64,000 bases of DNA from Sinisalibacter aestuarii (GCF_027923545.1 NZ_BROH01000002.1:62001-126000), one strand, 5' to 3'. Shown: positions 1-9,084, counted from the first letter of the stretch. The notes: a model not told the origin generated them from the sequence alone. Translations and numbers: made by a program.

Positions 1-19
1 CGCGGCACAACGCCAAATT

Positions 20-37
20 CCCCGGCTGCGTCCGGGG
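20..37 (-). terminator. Possible clpP terminator hairpin
   Basis: Six-base arms CCCCGG and CCGGGG are separated by six bases, just beyond the clpP stop codon. On the minus strand the hairpin is followed only by AATTTGG, so the T-tract is weak. It may be a weak or factor-assisted terminator. Confidence 0.4.
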
Positions 38-46
38 AGCAACAGC

Positions 47-682
47 TTACTTGCCGCCGTCTTCCGGCACTTCGCGCGCTTCGAGGATCTCGTCGATCAG
101 GCCCCACTTCTTGGCCTCTTCCGGATCCATGAAATTATCGCGCTCCAGCGCCGCTTCCACGTCCTTGAGCTTGTTGCCGGTATGCTTGACGTAGATCGAG
201 TTCAGCCGGTCCTTGAGCTTCTGGGTTTCCTGGGCGTGGATCATGATATCGGTCGCCTGGCCCTGATAGCCGCCCGAGGGCTGGTGCACCATGATGCGGG
301 AATTGGGCAGCGAGAAGCGCATTCCCTTCTCCCCCGCCGTCAGCAGCAGCGAGCCCATCGAGGCGGCCTGGCCGATCACCAGGGTCGACACTTTCGGCCG
401 GATATATTGCATCGTGTCGTAGATCGAGAGGCCCGAGGTCACCACGCCGCCGGGCGAGTTGATATACATCGCGATCTCTTTCGACGGGTTCTCGGCTTCG
501 AGAAACAGAAGCTGCGCACAGATCAGCGACGACATGCCGTCATGCACCGGGCCGTTGAGGAAGATGATCCGCTCTTTCAGCAGGCGGGAGAAGATATCAT
601 AGGCCCGCTCGCCGCGGCTGGTTTGCTCGACCACCATGGGCACGAGGGTGTTCATGTATGTCTCAAGGGGATCGCGCATCAT
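47..682 (-). CDS. clpP: ATP-dependent Clp protease proteolytic subunit ClpP
   Basis: Serine peptidase subunit that forms the tetradecameric cytoplasmic chamber fed by ClpA or ClpX. The 211 residues match the usual length. The catalytic triad is visible: Ser108 in GQAASMGS, His133 in MVHQPSGG and Asp182 in [10 protein letters not shown]. The oligomer-type segment INSPGG is near residue 75. It begins with two consecutive Met codons, so the second is an equally good start. clpX, often the next gene downstream, would lie past the left window edge. The 174 bases between this start and the end of the ABC transporter genes hold no gene. Confidence 0.97.
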   Translation of the reverse strand: MMRDPLETYMNTLVPMVVEQTSRGERAYDIFSRLLKERIIFLNGPVHDGMSSLICAQLLFLEAENPSKEIAMYINSPGGVVTSGLSIYDTMQYIRPKVSTLVIGQAASMGSLLLTAGEKGMRFSLPNSRIMVHQPSGGYQGQATDIMIHAQETQKLKDRLNSIYVKHTGNKLKDVEAALERDNFMDPEEAKKWGLIDEILEAREVPEDGGK

Positions 683-856
683 TCCTGCCTTTGTTTTCGA
701 TGGGCCGGGTCCTCCGCCCGGGTCTCATGAATCCTAATCACGCGCTCGGGGGGCTGCAAGGCCGAGTAGGCGCTTTGCCGCTCTCCCTGGCACGGGCGCG
801 GTTAACAAGCGGTTGAGGCAGCGGCACAATTGCCGGTTTGCGCGAGCCTGCCCGCG

Positions 857-1711
857 TTACTGCGGCGTAATGCCCCTGAGGCGCTCGGAGCGGCGGCGCA
901 GGAGTTCCACCGTGGCCAGCAGCAGGATCGAGATCGCCACGAGCAGCGTCGCCACCGCGAGGATGGTCGGCGAAATCTGCTCGCGCAGCCCGATAAACAT
1001 CTGCCAGGGCAGCGTTTTCTGCGAAGCGGAGCCGACGAACAGCACCACCACCACTTCGTCGAAGGAGGTGATGAAGGCAAACAGCCCGCCCGAGATCACG
1101 CCGGGCAGGATCAGCGGCATCTGCACCTTGAAGAAGGTGCGCACCGGATCGGCGCCGAGATTGGCCGCCGCGCGGGTCAGCGAACGGTCGAACCCCACCA
1201 GCGTGGCGGTCACGGTGATGATGACGAAGGGAATCCCCAGCGCCGCATGGGCCAGCACCACCCCCACATAGGTGCCCTGCAGCCCGACGCGGGAATAGAA
1301 GAAATACATCCCCGCCGCCGAGATGATCAGCGGCACGATCATCGGCGAGATCAGGATCGCCATGATCGCCCGGCGGAACGGCACATGCGATTGCGACAGC
1401 CCGATCGCCGCCAGCGTGCCGAGCCCGACCGACAGCACCGTGGCCGAGGGCGCGATTGCCAGCGAGTTCCACATCGCCTGCTGCCAGTCGCTGTTGGAGA
1501 AGAAATCGCGGTAATGCTTGAGCGAATAGGCCTCCGGATCGAGCGCCAGCATCCCCGGCGTGTAGGTGAAGAAATCCTCGGCGTTGAAGCTGAGCGGAAT
1601 GATCACCAGGATCGGCGCGATCAGGAAGAAGAAGATCAGCCCGACGATCACGCGGAACGCATAATACCAGACGCGCTGGACGGGGGAGGCATAGGCGGGA
1701 AGAGCAGACAT
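857..1711 (-). CDS. ABC transporter permease, PotC type
   Basis: Inner-membrane permease of a spermidine/putrescine-type importer, 284 residues with about six membrane segments. The cytoplasmic EAA-type loop that contacts the ATPase is seen as AAANLGADPVRTFFKVQMPLILPG-like sequence in the second half. It is the last gene of a four-gene minus-strand operon (ATPase, binding protein, PotB-type, PotC-type) and starts six bases after its partner permease ends. The family imports polyamines or related small organic solutes. The substrate cannot be read from sequence, so no gene symbol is given. Confidence 0.9.
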   Translation of the reverse strand: MSALPAYASPVQRVWYYAFRVIVGLIFFFLIAPILVIIPLSFNAEDFFTYTPGMLALDPEAYSLKHYRDFFSNSDWQQAMWNSLAIAPSATVLSVGLGTLAAIGLSQSHVPFRRAIMAILISPMIVPLIISAAGMYFFYSRVGLQGTYVGVVLAHAALGIPFVIITVTATLVGFDRSLTRAAANLGADPVRTFFKVQMPLILPGVISGGLFAFITSFDEVVVVLFVGSASQKTLPWQMFIGLREQISPTILAVATLLVAISILLLATVELLRRRSERLRGITPQ

Positions 1712-1717
1712 ATCGCG

Positions 1718-3304
1718 TTACCCCAGCTTCACGTTGTCGATGCCCACGAGCTTGTCGTAGACCCAGTAGAGGAGAAGGACGAGCGCCAGCAGGATCGTGC
1801 CGAGAGCGGCGGCGAGGCCCCAGTTGAGCGAGGTCGAGATGTGGTAGGCGATCCGGTTGGAGATGAATACACCGGTGGTGCCGCCGACCAGTTCCGGCGT
1901 GATGTAATAGCCGATGGCGAGGATGAAGACGAGGATCGAGCCGGCGCCGATCCCCGGCACCGATTGCGGGAAATAGACCCGCCAGAACGCCGTCCAGTCA
2001 TTCGCGCCCAGCGATTTCGCCGCCCGCAGATAGGTGGGCGGGATGGTCTGCATCACCGAGTAGAGCGGCAGGATCATGAACGGCAGCAGGATATGCGTCA
2101 TGGCGATGATCGTGCCGGTGGCGTTGTTGATCAGCACCAGCCGGTTGTCATCGGCGATGATCCCGATCCAGACCAGCAGATCGTTGATCACCCCCTGCTG
2201 CTGCAACAGCACCTTCCACGCCGAGGTGCGCACCAGAAGCGATGTCCAGAACGGCAGGAGCACGAGGATCATCAGGATGTTCGAAACCCGCATCGGCAGG
2301 TTGGCGAGCAACCACGCCACCGGGTAGCCGAGCAGGATCGTGGCCAGCGTGATGGTCAGCGACATGATCAGCGTGCGCTGGAACAGCATCAGATAAAGCC
2401 GCTGATCCTCGGGCTGCTGCGCCACGCCCTGATCGGTAAGCTGCATGTCGACCGCATTGAGGAAATAGCCGGAAGTGAGGCGCGGCGCATAGGTGCGGAT
2501 TGTGCGCCAGACGGCGGGATCGCTCCAGCCCTCGTCCACATCCTCCATCGCCGCGACGTAATCCACCGGGGCGACACCGGCGAGCGCCTGCGTCAACTGG
2601 CCAAGCTCGGCCTTGAGCGGCCCGTCATACTCGGCCGCGGCCCCTGCCCGCAGGTCTTCGGCAAGGCTCACATGGAGCACTTCCCAGGGGTTTTCTTCCG
2701 CCGGATCGTCGCCATCGGCGCGCACGACCCGGGCGAAATCGGCCCAGACATTGCTGAAATCCGGCAGCGCCGAACCGGCGCTTTCGGCGAGCGCAGCCCA
2801 TGTCGCCGGCTCTTCCCAGATCGGGTCGGTGGCCTCGATCGTGTCGACGATCTCTTCGCCGACATCGTCCATCGACCGGCCCGATTTGCGAAACAGCGAC
2901 GAAATCCCGGTGGTTTCATAATTCAGCCGCGAGCCAAGCCGGGTATGGGTCTTTTCCTCGGCGGCGATGAACAGATCGCGGTAAAGCCCGGCAAAGGCGG
3001 CGGGCGGCGGCAAGTCATCCGCCTCCGGATCCCAGTCGCCCAGAACGGCGACGGTGCGCGGCAGCGTGTCCTCGACGATCTGGTTTTCGACCGAGCGGAA
3101 CAGCATGTCGGCAATCGGCGCGATGAAGGTGATGAGAATGAAGATCAGCAGCGGCGCGATCAGCATCAGCGCCCGCATTTTCTGCCGTCGCAGGGCGCGG
3201 TTCAGCGAATGTTTGAGCGGCCGGCCATCCGCGGCCAGAACCGGGCCGGAAGGGGGGCTTTGCGTCTCCGCCCCGTGCGTTTGGCTCATGTCAGACATCG
3301 GCAT
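1718..3304 (-). CDS. ABC transporter permease, PotB type, with large periplasmic insertion
   Basis: 528 residues, nearly twice the roughly 280 residues typical of PotB. TM1 lies near residues 45-68. A hydrophilic, acidic segment of about 235 residues (roughly 70-305) follows. The normal multi-helix permease core then begins near residue 308 and ends with the EAA loop (AAKSLGANDWTAFWRVYFPQ). The insertion should face the periplasm between TM1 and TM2, so it could contact the binding protein. It is translated with the PotC-type gene, six bases apart. MPMSDMSQ offers two close ATG starts. Function of the insertion is unknown to me. Confidence 0.88.
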   Translation of the reverse strand: MPMSDMSQTHGAETQSPPSGPVLAADGRPLKHSLNRALRRQKMRALMLIAPLLIFILITFIAPIADMLFRSVENQIVEDTLPRTVAVLGDWDPEADDLPPPAAFAGLYRDLFIAAEEKTHTRLGSRLNYETTGISSLFRKSGRSMDDVGEEIVDTIEATDPIWEEPATWAALAESAGSALPDFSNVWADFARVVRADGDDPAEENPWEVLHVSLAEDLRAGAAAEYDGPLKAELGQLTQALAGVAPVDYVAAMEDVDEGWSDPAVWRTIRTYAPRLTSGYFLNAVDMQLTDQGVAQQPEDQRLYLMLFQRTLIMSLTITLATILLGYPVAWLLANLPMRVSNILMILVLLPFWTSLLVRTSAWKVLLQQQGVINDLLVWIGIIADDNRLVLINNATGTIIAMTHILLPFMILPLYSVMQTIPPTYLRAAKSLGANDWTAFWRVYFPQSVPGIGAGSILVFILAIGYYITPELVGGTTGVFISNRIAYHISTSLNWGLAAALGTILLALVLLLYWVYDKLVGIDNVKLG

Positions 3305-3385
3305 CCCTGTCGTTGCGCGCCCCGCCCGGCGCCGGCGGGAGAGGCCCGGTGCGGGCCCCTCCGGTGTTGTGCAGCCGTCGCAGGT

Positions 3386-4495
3386 TTACTGCGCCAGCCA
3401 GGCCTGGAATTTCGCGTCGATATCGTCGCGGTAATCGGCCCACCATTCGTAGTTCTGCACGAAGGCGTTGGTGGCGTTGTCCGGATTGGTCGGCATATGC
3501 GGACCCATCTCGATGCCAAGCTCGGCATGTGCCCCGACCAGCGGCGCCGACGAGGTACGCGCCGGACCGTAGGAGATGTATTTCGCCTGGTCGGCGAGGC
3601 GCTGGGTGTCGGTCGCGAAGTAGAGGAAGTCGAGCACCCGGGCCAGACGGTCTTCCGGCAGCCCCTCGGGGATGATCCAGCCGTCGAGGTCGTAGGACTG
3701 GCTGTCCCACATCATGCTGACGGGCTGGTTCTGCTCGACGATCACGCTGAACAGACGGCCGTTATAGGTGGAGCCGAACACGATCTCGCCATCGGCGAGA
3801 AGCTGCGGCGTATCGGCGCCGGCGGTCCACCAGATCGTCTGATCCTTGATCGTGTCGAGCTTGGCGAGCGCGCGTTCCTGGCCCTCGTCGGTTTCCAGCA
3901 CGTCATAGACCTCGTCGCGCGGCACACCGTCGCAGATCAGGGCCCATTCCATGTTGTTGTGCGGGCGGCGCTCAAGGCTGCGCTTGCCCGGGAAGGTTTC
4001 GAGATCGAAGACATCGCAGATCTCGCTGGGCTCGTTGCCGTTCCACTCGGCCACGTCGTTGCGGTAGCCGAAGGTGTAGGAATAGGCGATCTGCGGGATG
4101 AAGCAGTCGCTGACGATCATGTCGCCGAAATCGTCGCTGGCCGAGGTGCCATCGGGGGCGGGCGCGAGAATTTCGTCATGGTCGACTTCCATCGCCAGGC
4201 CCTCGTCGCACAGCCGCATCGCATCCGCGGCGGTCACGTCGACGAGATCCCAGGTGAGGTTGCCGGCTTCGTTCTGGGCGCGCAGCTTGGCCACCGCTTC
4301 GGCGGAGCTTTCGTCCCAGGTCACCGACACGTCGGGATTGTTGGCCATATAGGGCTCGACATAAGCCTTGAGCTGGCTGTTCTGATAGGCGCCGCCCCAG
4401 GATACGACCGTCATGTCATTGGCCATCTGCGCGTGAGCCGCGCCGCCAAGAACAGTCAGCACCGACGTGGCGAGAAGGGTTGTCTTAAGCTTCAT
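3386..4495 (-). CDS. ABC transporter extracellular solute-binding protein, PotD/PotF-like
   Basis: Periplasmic binding protein of 369 residues. I place the start at the ATG at 4495, not at the longer open frame upstream, because MKLKTTLLATSVLTVLGGAAHAQ is a classic Sec signal peptide ending AHA-Q and a GGGAG Shine-Dalgarno sequence sits just before it. The mature part begins MTVVSWGGAYQ, the usual first strand of the PotD/COG0687 family. It lies between the ATPase and the permeases of the same operon. Polyamine binding is possible but unproven, since the family also covers other substrates. Confidence 0.9.
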   Translation of the reverse strand: MKLKTTLLATSVLTVLGGAAHAQMANDMTVVSWGGAYQNSQLKAYVEPYMANNPDVSVTWDESSAEAVAKLRAQNEAGNLTWDLVDVTAADAMRLCDEGLAMEVDHDEILAPAPDGTSASDDFGDMIVSDCFIPQIAYSYTFGYRNDVAEWNGNEPSEICDVFDLETFPGKRSLERRPHNNMEWALICDGVPRDEVYDVLETDEGQERALAKLDTIKDQTIWWTAGADTPQLLADGEIVFGSTYNGRLFSVIVEQNQPVSMMWDSQSYDLDGWIIPEGLPEDRLARVLDFLYFATDTQRLADQAKYISYGPARTSSAPLVGAHAELGIEMGPHMPTNPDNATNAFVQNYEWWADYRDDIDAKFQAWLAQ

Positions 4496-4610
4496 TTCTG
4501 AGCTCCCTGTTGTTTGGTCCGGTTTTCTCGATACAGGTCCGCGCCTCCGGCCGGGCCGGCGGACCCGGCCCATCCACACCGGATCGGCGCGGACGGGCCA
4601 GCTTCACGCC

Positions 4611-5762
4611 TCACGCATCCAGCGCTCGGCAATCCTGCGGCAACCAGCCGATCTCGATCTTCTGGCCCGGCTTCAGCCGCACCTGATCGGGGGCGTTGCG
4701 TGTCTTGATGATAAACTCGTCATTGCCCGCAACCTTCAGCCGGGTGCGGAAAATATCGCCCATATAGATGAATTCGAGCACCTCGGCGTGCAGCGTATGC
4801 GCGCCTTCGGGAATGCGCTCCTTGTTGTACTCCACCCGCTCCGGGCGGATCGAAACCTTGGTCCGCTGGCCAACCTCGTGGACATTGACCGCCTTGGCGT
4901 CGATCACCTCGCCATCGTCGAGCCGGACGACGCAGAGATCGCCGGGCTTCATCTCGACGACCTCACCCACCAGCGTGTTGTTCTCACCGATGAACTGGGC
5001 GACGAAGCTGTTTTTCGGCTCCTCATAAAGCACATCGGGCGGGTCCAGTTGCTGGATCCGCCCGTCATCGAACACCGCCACCCGGTCCGACATCGTTAGT
5101 GCTTCGGTCTGATCGTGCGTCACGTAGACCGTGGTAATGCCAAGCTCATGGGCGAGCCGGGTGATCTCGAATTGCATATGCTCGCGCAATTGCTTGTCGA
5201 GCGCGCCGAGCGGCTCGTCCATCAGCACCAGCTCCGGCTCGAACACCAGCGCCCGTGCCAGCGCGATCCGCTGCTGCTGGCCGCCGGAAAGCTGCGCCGG
5301 GCGGCGATTGCCGAAATCGCCCATCTGCACCATTTCGAGCGCCCGCTTGATCTTGGTTTCGCGCTCCGACTTGCCCAGCCCCCGCACTTCGAGCGGAAAG
5401 GCGAGGTTTTCAGCCACCGTCATATGCGGAAACAGCGCGTAATTCTGAAACACCATGCCGATGCCGCGCTTGTGCGGCGGGATGTTGTTGATCGGCGTGC
5501 CGCCGAGCAGAATGTCGCCATGGGTGGCGGTCTCGAAGCCGGCGAGCATCATCAGGCAGGTGGTCTTGCCCGAACCGGACGGCCCGAGCATCGTCAGAAA
5601 CTCACCCCGTCCGATGGCAAGATTGAGATCCTTCACCACAAGCGTTTCGCCGTCATAGCTTTTTTGCACGCGGTCGAAGACGACGAATCCGTCGTTTGTA
5701 TCGGTGTTGGTCAAGTGACCCCCTATTTCCCTGTCGGTCTTTGTTTTGATCAAAGCCAACAC
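4611..5762 (-). CDS. ABC transporter ATP-binding protein, PotA-like
   Basis: Cytoplasmic ATPase of the importer. Walker A GPSGSGKTT, signature LSGGQQQR, Walker B LVLMDEPLGALD and the H-loop VTHDQTEA are all present, followed by a C-terminal TOBE-like regulatory region. The longest frame starts with GTG at 5762 (383 residues). A TTG at 5714 (HLTNTDTN) is preceded by AATAGGGGG and may be the true start, giving about 367 residues and a more typical N-terminus (GFVVFDRVQKSY). First gene of the operon. The 282 bases upstream, to the metF stop, hold no gene I can support and no obvious promoter. Confidence 0.9.
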   Translation of the reverse strand: MLALIKTKTDREIGGHLTNTDTNDGFVVFDRVQKSYDGETLVVKDLNLAIGRGEFLTMLGPSGSGKTTCLMMLAGFETATHGDILLGGTPINNIPPHKRGIGMVFQNYALFPHMTVAENLAFPLEVRGLGKSERETKIKRALEMVQMGDFGNRRPAQLSGGQQQRIALARALVFEPELVLMDEPLGALDKQLREHMQFEITRLAHELGITTVYVTHDQTEALTMSDRVAVFDDGRIQQLDPPDVLYEEPKNSFVAQFIGENNTLVGEVVEMKPGDLCVVRLDDGEVIDAKAVNVHEVGQRTKVSIRPERVEYNKERIPEGAHTLHAEVLEFIYMGDIFRTRLKVAGNDEFIIKTRNAPDQVRLKPGQKIEIGWLPQDCRALDA

Positions 5763-6044
5763 GAAGGACTTCGGGATTTCAACAGCGAATGCGACGCTTT
5801 TTCGCTCATCTGCGCAAGGTTTACCCTAGGTCCGGCCAGTAATTGGGCTGGTTTCCCGGCCTTCGCGCAAGTCGTGCAGCGACCCCGATTCTACACGGAT
5901 CGGGCCCCTGTTGCGGCCTCAAACCGGCTGGAGCGCCGGCGAATCCCCCCAAAACCGCGCGGTGATTCTCCCCGGCGAGCGGCAGCCACGGGCCAGCGCG
6001 GCCCCATGCGAATCCCCTCTCGCGGCGCGCGGCTGCGCGCCCGG

Positions 6045-6911
6045 TCAGGCCACCTTCTGCAACACCGCCCTCGGCGCCACGCCCAGCGCATGGGCGATAT
6101 CGCGGGTCAGATGCGGCTTGTTGAGGGTGTAGAAATGCAGGTCTTCCACCCCGCCGTCGATCAGGTCCGAGCACAGCTCCGCCGCCAGCGCCACCGAGAG
6201 CAGCTCCTCGCGCCCGTCGCGCTGCGCCTTGGCAAAGGCGTCGTCGATCCAGCCCGGCACATGCGCACCGCAGCCGGCGGCGAATTTCTTCACCCCGTTC
6301 CAGTTTTCGATCGGCAGGATGCCGGGAATGATCGGCACGTCGATCCCGGCCTTCTCGGCCTTGTCGCGGAAGCGGAAATAGGTCTCGGCCTCGAAGAAGA
6401 ACTGGGTGATCGCCGAACTGGCCCCGGCATCGACCTTGCGCTTCAGCCAGTCCACATCGGCATTGCCGTCGCGCGCTTCGGGATGCGGATCGGGGTAGGC
6501 CCCGACGCGGATGTTGAACGTGCCGGTCTCGGCCAGCGCCTCGATCAGCTCGATGGAATCGGCAAAGCCCTCGGGATGCGGGCGGAACGCGCCCTGCCCT
6601 TTCGGCGGATCGCCCCGCAGCGCCACCAGCTCGGTGATCCCGGCCTCGGCATAGCTCTGCGCGATCTCCAGCGTCTCGGCGCGGCTGGCATCGACGCAGG
6701 TCAGATGCGCCGCCACGTTCAGCCCGTAGCGCTTGTGGATCGTGGTCACCGCGTCATGGGTCAGCGCCCGCGTGGTGCCGCCCGCGCCATAGGTGACCGA
6801 GACGAAGGTGGGATCGAGCGGCGCGAGATCGCGCACCGTGTCCGACAGGCGGAACGCCCCGGCAATGTCCTTGGGCGGGAAGAATTCGAAAGAAATGCGC
6901 GGTGCGGTCAT
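6045..6911 (-). CDS. metF: 5,10-methylenetetrahydrofolate reductase MetF
   Basis: FAD-dependent TIM-barrel enzyme making 5-methyltetrahydrofolate for methionine synthesis. 288 residues, the normal bacterial length. Landmarks: ISFEFFPPKD at the N-terminus with the conserved Glu, TYGAGG near residue 40, ALRGDPP in the middle, and the ITQFFFEAE segment. It is divergent from the MetR-like gene, with 92 bases between them carrying several nested inverted repeats, as expected for a MetR-regulated metF. Confidence 0.95.
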   Translation of the reverse strand: MTAPRISFEFFPPKDIAGAFRLSDTVRDLAPLDPTFVSVTYGAGGTTRALTHDAVTTIHKRYGLNVAAHLTCVDASRAETLEIAQSYAEAGITELVALRGDPPKGQGAFRPHPEGFADSIELIEALAETGTFNIRVGAYPDPHPEARDGNADVDWLKRKVDAGASSAITQFFFEAETYFRFRDKAEKAGIDVPIIPGILPIENWNGVKKFAAGCGAHVPGWIDDAFAKAQRDGREELLSVALAAELCSDLIDGGVEDLHFYTLNKPHLTRDIAHALGVAPRAVLQKVA

Positions 6912-6960
6912 GACGGAGTCTCTGCGTTATGTTTCGGCTCTTGTAGCTTCGCGCCCCCTG

Positions 6961-6996
6961 TGAGACAAATTCATAAATCTCACGAAGTTTATGAGA
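6961..6996. promoter_or_regulatory. Candidate MetR operator region between metF and metR
   Basis: The metF-metR gap contains TGAG-ACAAA-TTCA at 6961-6973, one mismatch from the known MetR consensus TGAA-N5-TTCA. Around it are TGAGA (6961-6965), TCTCA (6978-6982) and TGAGA (6992-6996), and a perfect pair TCATAAA (6971-6977)/TTTATGA (6988-6994). These overlapping repeats fit a LysR-type regulator that controls metF and its own gene. Which repeats are bound is inference. Confidence 0.6.
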
Positions 6997-7003
6997 CGCC
7001 CTC

Positions 7004-7909
7004 ATGTATCTCGAATTCCGCCACCTGCGCACCATCCGCGCCATCCACGAAGCCGGGGGCCTCGCCCGCGCCGCCGATATGCTGCACATCACCCAGTCGG
7101 CGCTCAGCCATCAGGTGAAGGCGCTGGAGGATCAGGTGGGGATGGAGCTGTTTCACCGCCGCTCGAAGCCGATGAAGCTGTCGCCCGCCGGGCTCAAGCT
7201 CCTGCGTCTGGCCGAGCACATCCTGCCGGAAGTGGCGGCGGTGGAGGAGGAATTCCGCGCCATGCAATCGGGCCGGTCGGGCCGGCTGCACATCGCCATC
7301 GAATGCCATGCCTGCTTCGAATGGCTCTTCCCGGTGCTCGACGGGCTGCGCACCGCCTGGCCGGATGTCGATGTCGATATCCGGATGCGCCTCGCCTTCG
7401 ACGCGATCGAGGCGCTCCGGCGCGAGGAGGTGGATTTCGTCATCTCGTCAGACCCGGTCAGCCTGCCCGGCGTGGTGTTCAAGCCGCTGTTCGATTACGA
7501 GCCGATGTTCGTCTGCCCCAGGGGCCACCGGCTGGCCGAAAAAGACTTCATCGAGGCGGAGGATTTCGAGGGCGAGGTGCTGCTGCATTACCCGGTGGAG
7601 CGCGCCAAGCTCGATGTGTTCACCCAGCTTCTGACCCCGGCGCGGATCGAGCCGCGCGGGATGCGCGGAGTGGAACTGACCGAGGTGATCCTGATGCTGG
7701 TCGCCGCCGGGCGCGGCGTCACCGTTCTGCCCGACTGGGTGCTGCGCGATTATCGCGGGCGGCCGGATTACGTGGTGAAGCGCATCACGGCACAGGGGCT
7801 GTCGAAGCGGATGTATGCCGCCGTGCGCGAGGAAGACGAGGCCCGGCCCTATATCGCCCACATGATCCGCCTCGCCCGCACCGAACCGGTGAAGCTGCAA
7901 CGCGGATAG
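7004..7909 (+). CDS. metR: LysR-family regulator, MetR-like
   Basis: 301 residues: N-terminal winged helix-turn-helix (residues about 1-60, RHLRTIRAIHEAGGLARAA, then ITQSALSHQVKALE) and a C-terminal ligand-binding domain. In enterobacteria MetR responds to homocysteine and activates methionine genes. Assignment as MetR rests on the HTH sequence, overall length and divergent position next to metF. The start is the ATG directly after the repeat cluster, leaving only seven bases between the last repeat and the start, which suggests autorepression. Confidence 0.8.
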   Translation: MYLEFRHLRTIRAIHEAGGLARAADMLHITQSALSHQVKALEDQVGMELFHRRSKPMKLSPAGLKLLRLAEHILPEVAAVEEEFRAMQSGRSGRLHIAIECHACFEWLFPVLDGLRTAWPDVDVDIRMRLAFDAIEALRREEVDFVISSDPVSLPGVVFKPLFDYEPMFVCPRGHRLAEKDFIEAEDFEGEVLLHYPVERAKLDVFTQLLTPARIEPRGMRGVELTEVILMLVAAGRGVTVLPDWVLRDYRGRPDYVVKRITAQGLSKRMYAAVREEDEARPYIAHMIRLARTEPVKLQRG

Positions 7910-7991
7910 CAGGCAGGCGCGAAAGCCGCGCCAACGCCTTGGCAAAGCGCCCGCCCGCGCGTATAGCGCCCTCGAACGACAGGAGCCGGAC

Positions 7992-8783
7992 ATGCAGCAA
8001 GGCAGCGCGAACCTCAACATCATGATCAAGGCCGCCCGCAAGGCGGGCCGCAGCCTGGTGAAAGACTTCCGCGAGGTCGAGAACCTTCAGGTCTCGATGA
8101 AGGGCGCGGGCGATTTCGTGTCGAAGGCCGACATCGCCGCCGAGACCATCATCAAGGAAGAGCTGATGGGCGCGCGGCCGAATTACGGCTGGCTCGGCGA
8201 GGAAGGCGGCGGCGAAGACGGCGCCGACCCGACCCGGCGCTGGATCGTCGACCCGCTCGACGGCACCACCAACTTCCTGCACGGGCTGCCGCACTGGGCG
8301 GTGTCCATCGCGCTCGAACATAAGGGCGAAGTCGTCGCCGGTGTGGTCTTCGACCCGGCGAAGGACGAGCTGTTCTGGGCCGAAAAAGGCGCCGGCGCCT
8401 GGATGAACGAAAGCCGCCTGCGGGTGTCGGGCCGGGCGCGCATGATCGAGGCGATCTTCGCCACCGGCCTGCCCTTCGGTGGCCGCCACGACCTGCCCGA
8501 AACGCTGCAGGATCTCGCCCGCCTGCTGCCCGCCTGCGCCGGCGTGCGCCGCTGGGGCGCCGCCGCGCTCGACCTCGCCTATGTCGCCGCCGGCCGCTAC
8601 GACGGCTTCTGGGAGCGTGAACTGCACGCCTGGGACATCGCCGCGGGCCTCGTGATCCTGCGCGAAGCGGGCGGGCTGGTGGAGCCGATCCATCCGGGCG
8701 GCAATATCCTCGAAGACGGCGAAGTGGTCGCCGCCAATGAGGCGATCTTCGACAAATTCGCCACAATCATTCGCAACGGCTGA
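7992..8783 (+). CDS. suhB: Inositol monophosphatase family protein, SuhB-like
   Basis: 263 residues, Mg2+-dependent and Li+-sensitive phosphatase family. The metal site is seen as GEEGG and WIVDPLDGTTNFLHG, with the late WDIAAG motif carrying the third ligand. In other bacteria SuhB also works in rRNA transcription antitermination, so the cellular role may not be metabolic. AGGAG precedes the ATG at the right spacing. Stands alone, 82 bases after the metR-like gene. Confidence 0.88.
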   Translation: MQQGSANLNIMIKAARKAGRSLVKDFREVENLQVSMKGAGDFVSKADIAAETIIKEELMGARPNYGWLGEEGGGEDGADPTRRWIVDPLDGTTNFLHGLPHWAVSIALEHKGEVVAGVVFDPAKDELFWAEKGAGAWMNESRLRVSGRARMIEAIFATGLPFGGRHDLPETLQDLARLLPACAGVRRWGAAALDLAYVAAGRYDGFWERELHAWDIAAGLVILREAGGLVEPIHPGGNILEDGEVVAANEAIFDKFATIIRNG

Positions 8784-8793
8784 TCCGTGCCTG

Positions 8794-8810
8794 CGGGCCG
8801 ATCCGGCCCG
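8794..8810 (+). terminator. Hairpin after suhB
   Basis: Perfect seven-base arms CGGGCCG and CGGCCCG with a three-base loop, ten bases after the suhB stop. No T-tract follows, so termination here would be weak or Rho-assisted. Confidence 0.35.
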
Positions 8811-8910
8811 AAATGCCGCAAGATTCCCAAGGTTTGGTCCCCGCAGCGCCATATTCTGCGCGGATTGTGCGCCTCATGGGCAGGGCCAGGAGCACAGGAC
8901 AGGTGTGACC

Positions 8911-9084
8911 ATGATCGACCCGAAGACGGCATGGACGGCAGTGACGAAGGTTTTCAGGGACGAAGACGGCGCTGCGACGGTCGATTGGGTCGTCCTCACC
9001 GCCGCCATCGCCCTGACGGGCGTCGGCGCCGGCTTCTACGTCACCTCCACCATTCCCGACCTCGCCGACAGGATTTCCAGCTAA
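8911..9084 (+). CDS. Small pilin-like membrane protein (Flp/Fap-like)
   Basis: 57 residues. Hydrophilic N-terminus, then EDGAATVDWVVLTAAIALTG with a single hydrophobic helix and a short polar tail (TIPDLADRISS). The pattern Glu/Asp-x-Gly-Ala...Asp-Trp-x-Val-Leu resembles Flp-type pilins, where a conserved Glu follows the leader and starts the helix. Here Asp-Trp stands where Flp pilins have Glu-Tyr. The same motif recurs in the protein at 56891. I chose this ATG because the upstream frame is out of character. A role as pseudopilin or small membrane protein is inference. Confidence 0.6.
   Translation: MIDPKTAWTAVTKVFRDEDGAATVDWVVLTAAIALTGVGAGFYVTSTIPDLADRISS

Noticed and set aside
830-4501. 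A 1223-codon open frame on the plus strand opposite the ABC transporter genes
   Set aside because: It is antisense to four genes with clear transporter motifs, is rich in Arg, His and Gly with no domains, and is a typical shadow frame in high-G+C DNA. The same applies to the long antisense frames opposite valS, the beta-helix gene and ettA.
6912-7003. Possible SAM riboswitch before metF
   Set aside because: The gap is only 92 bases, shared by divergent starts, and its inverted repeats fit a protein operator; no riboswitch core or terminator stem is seen.
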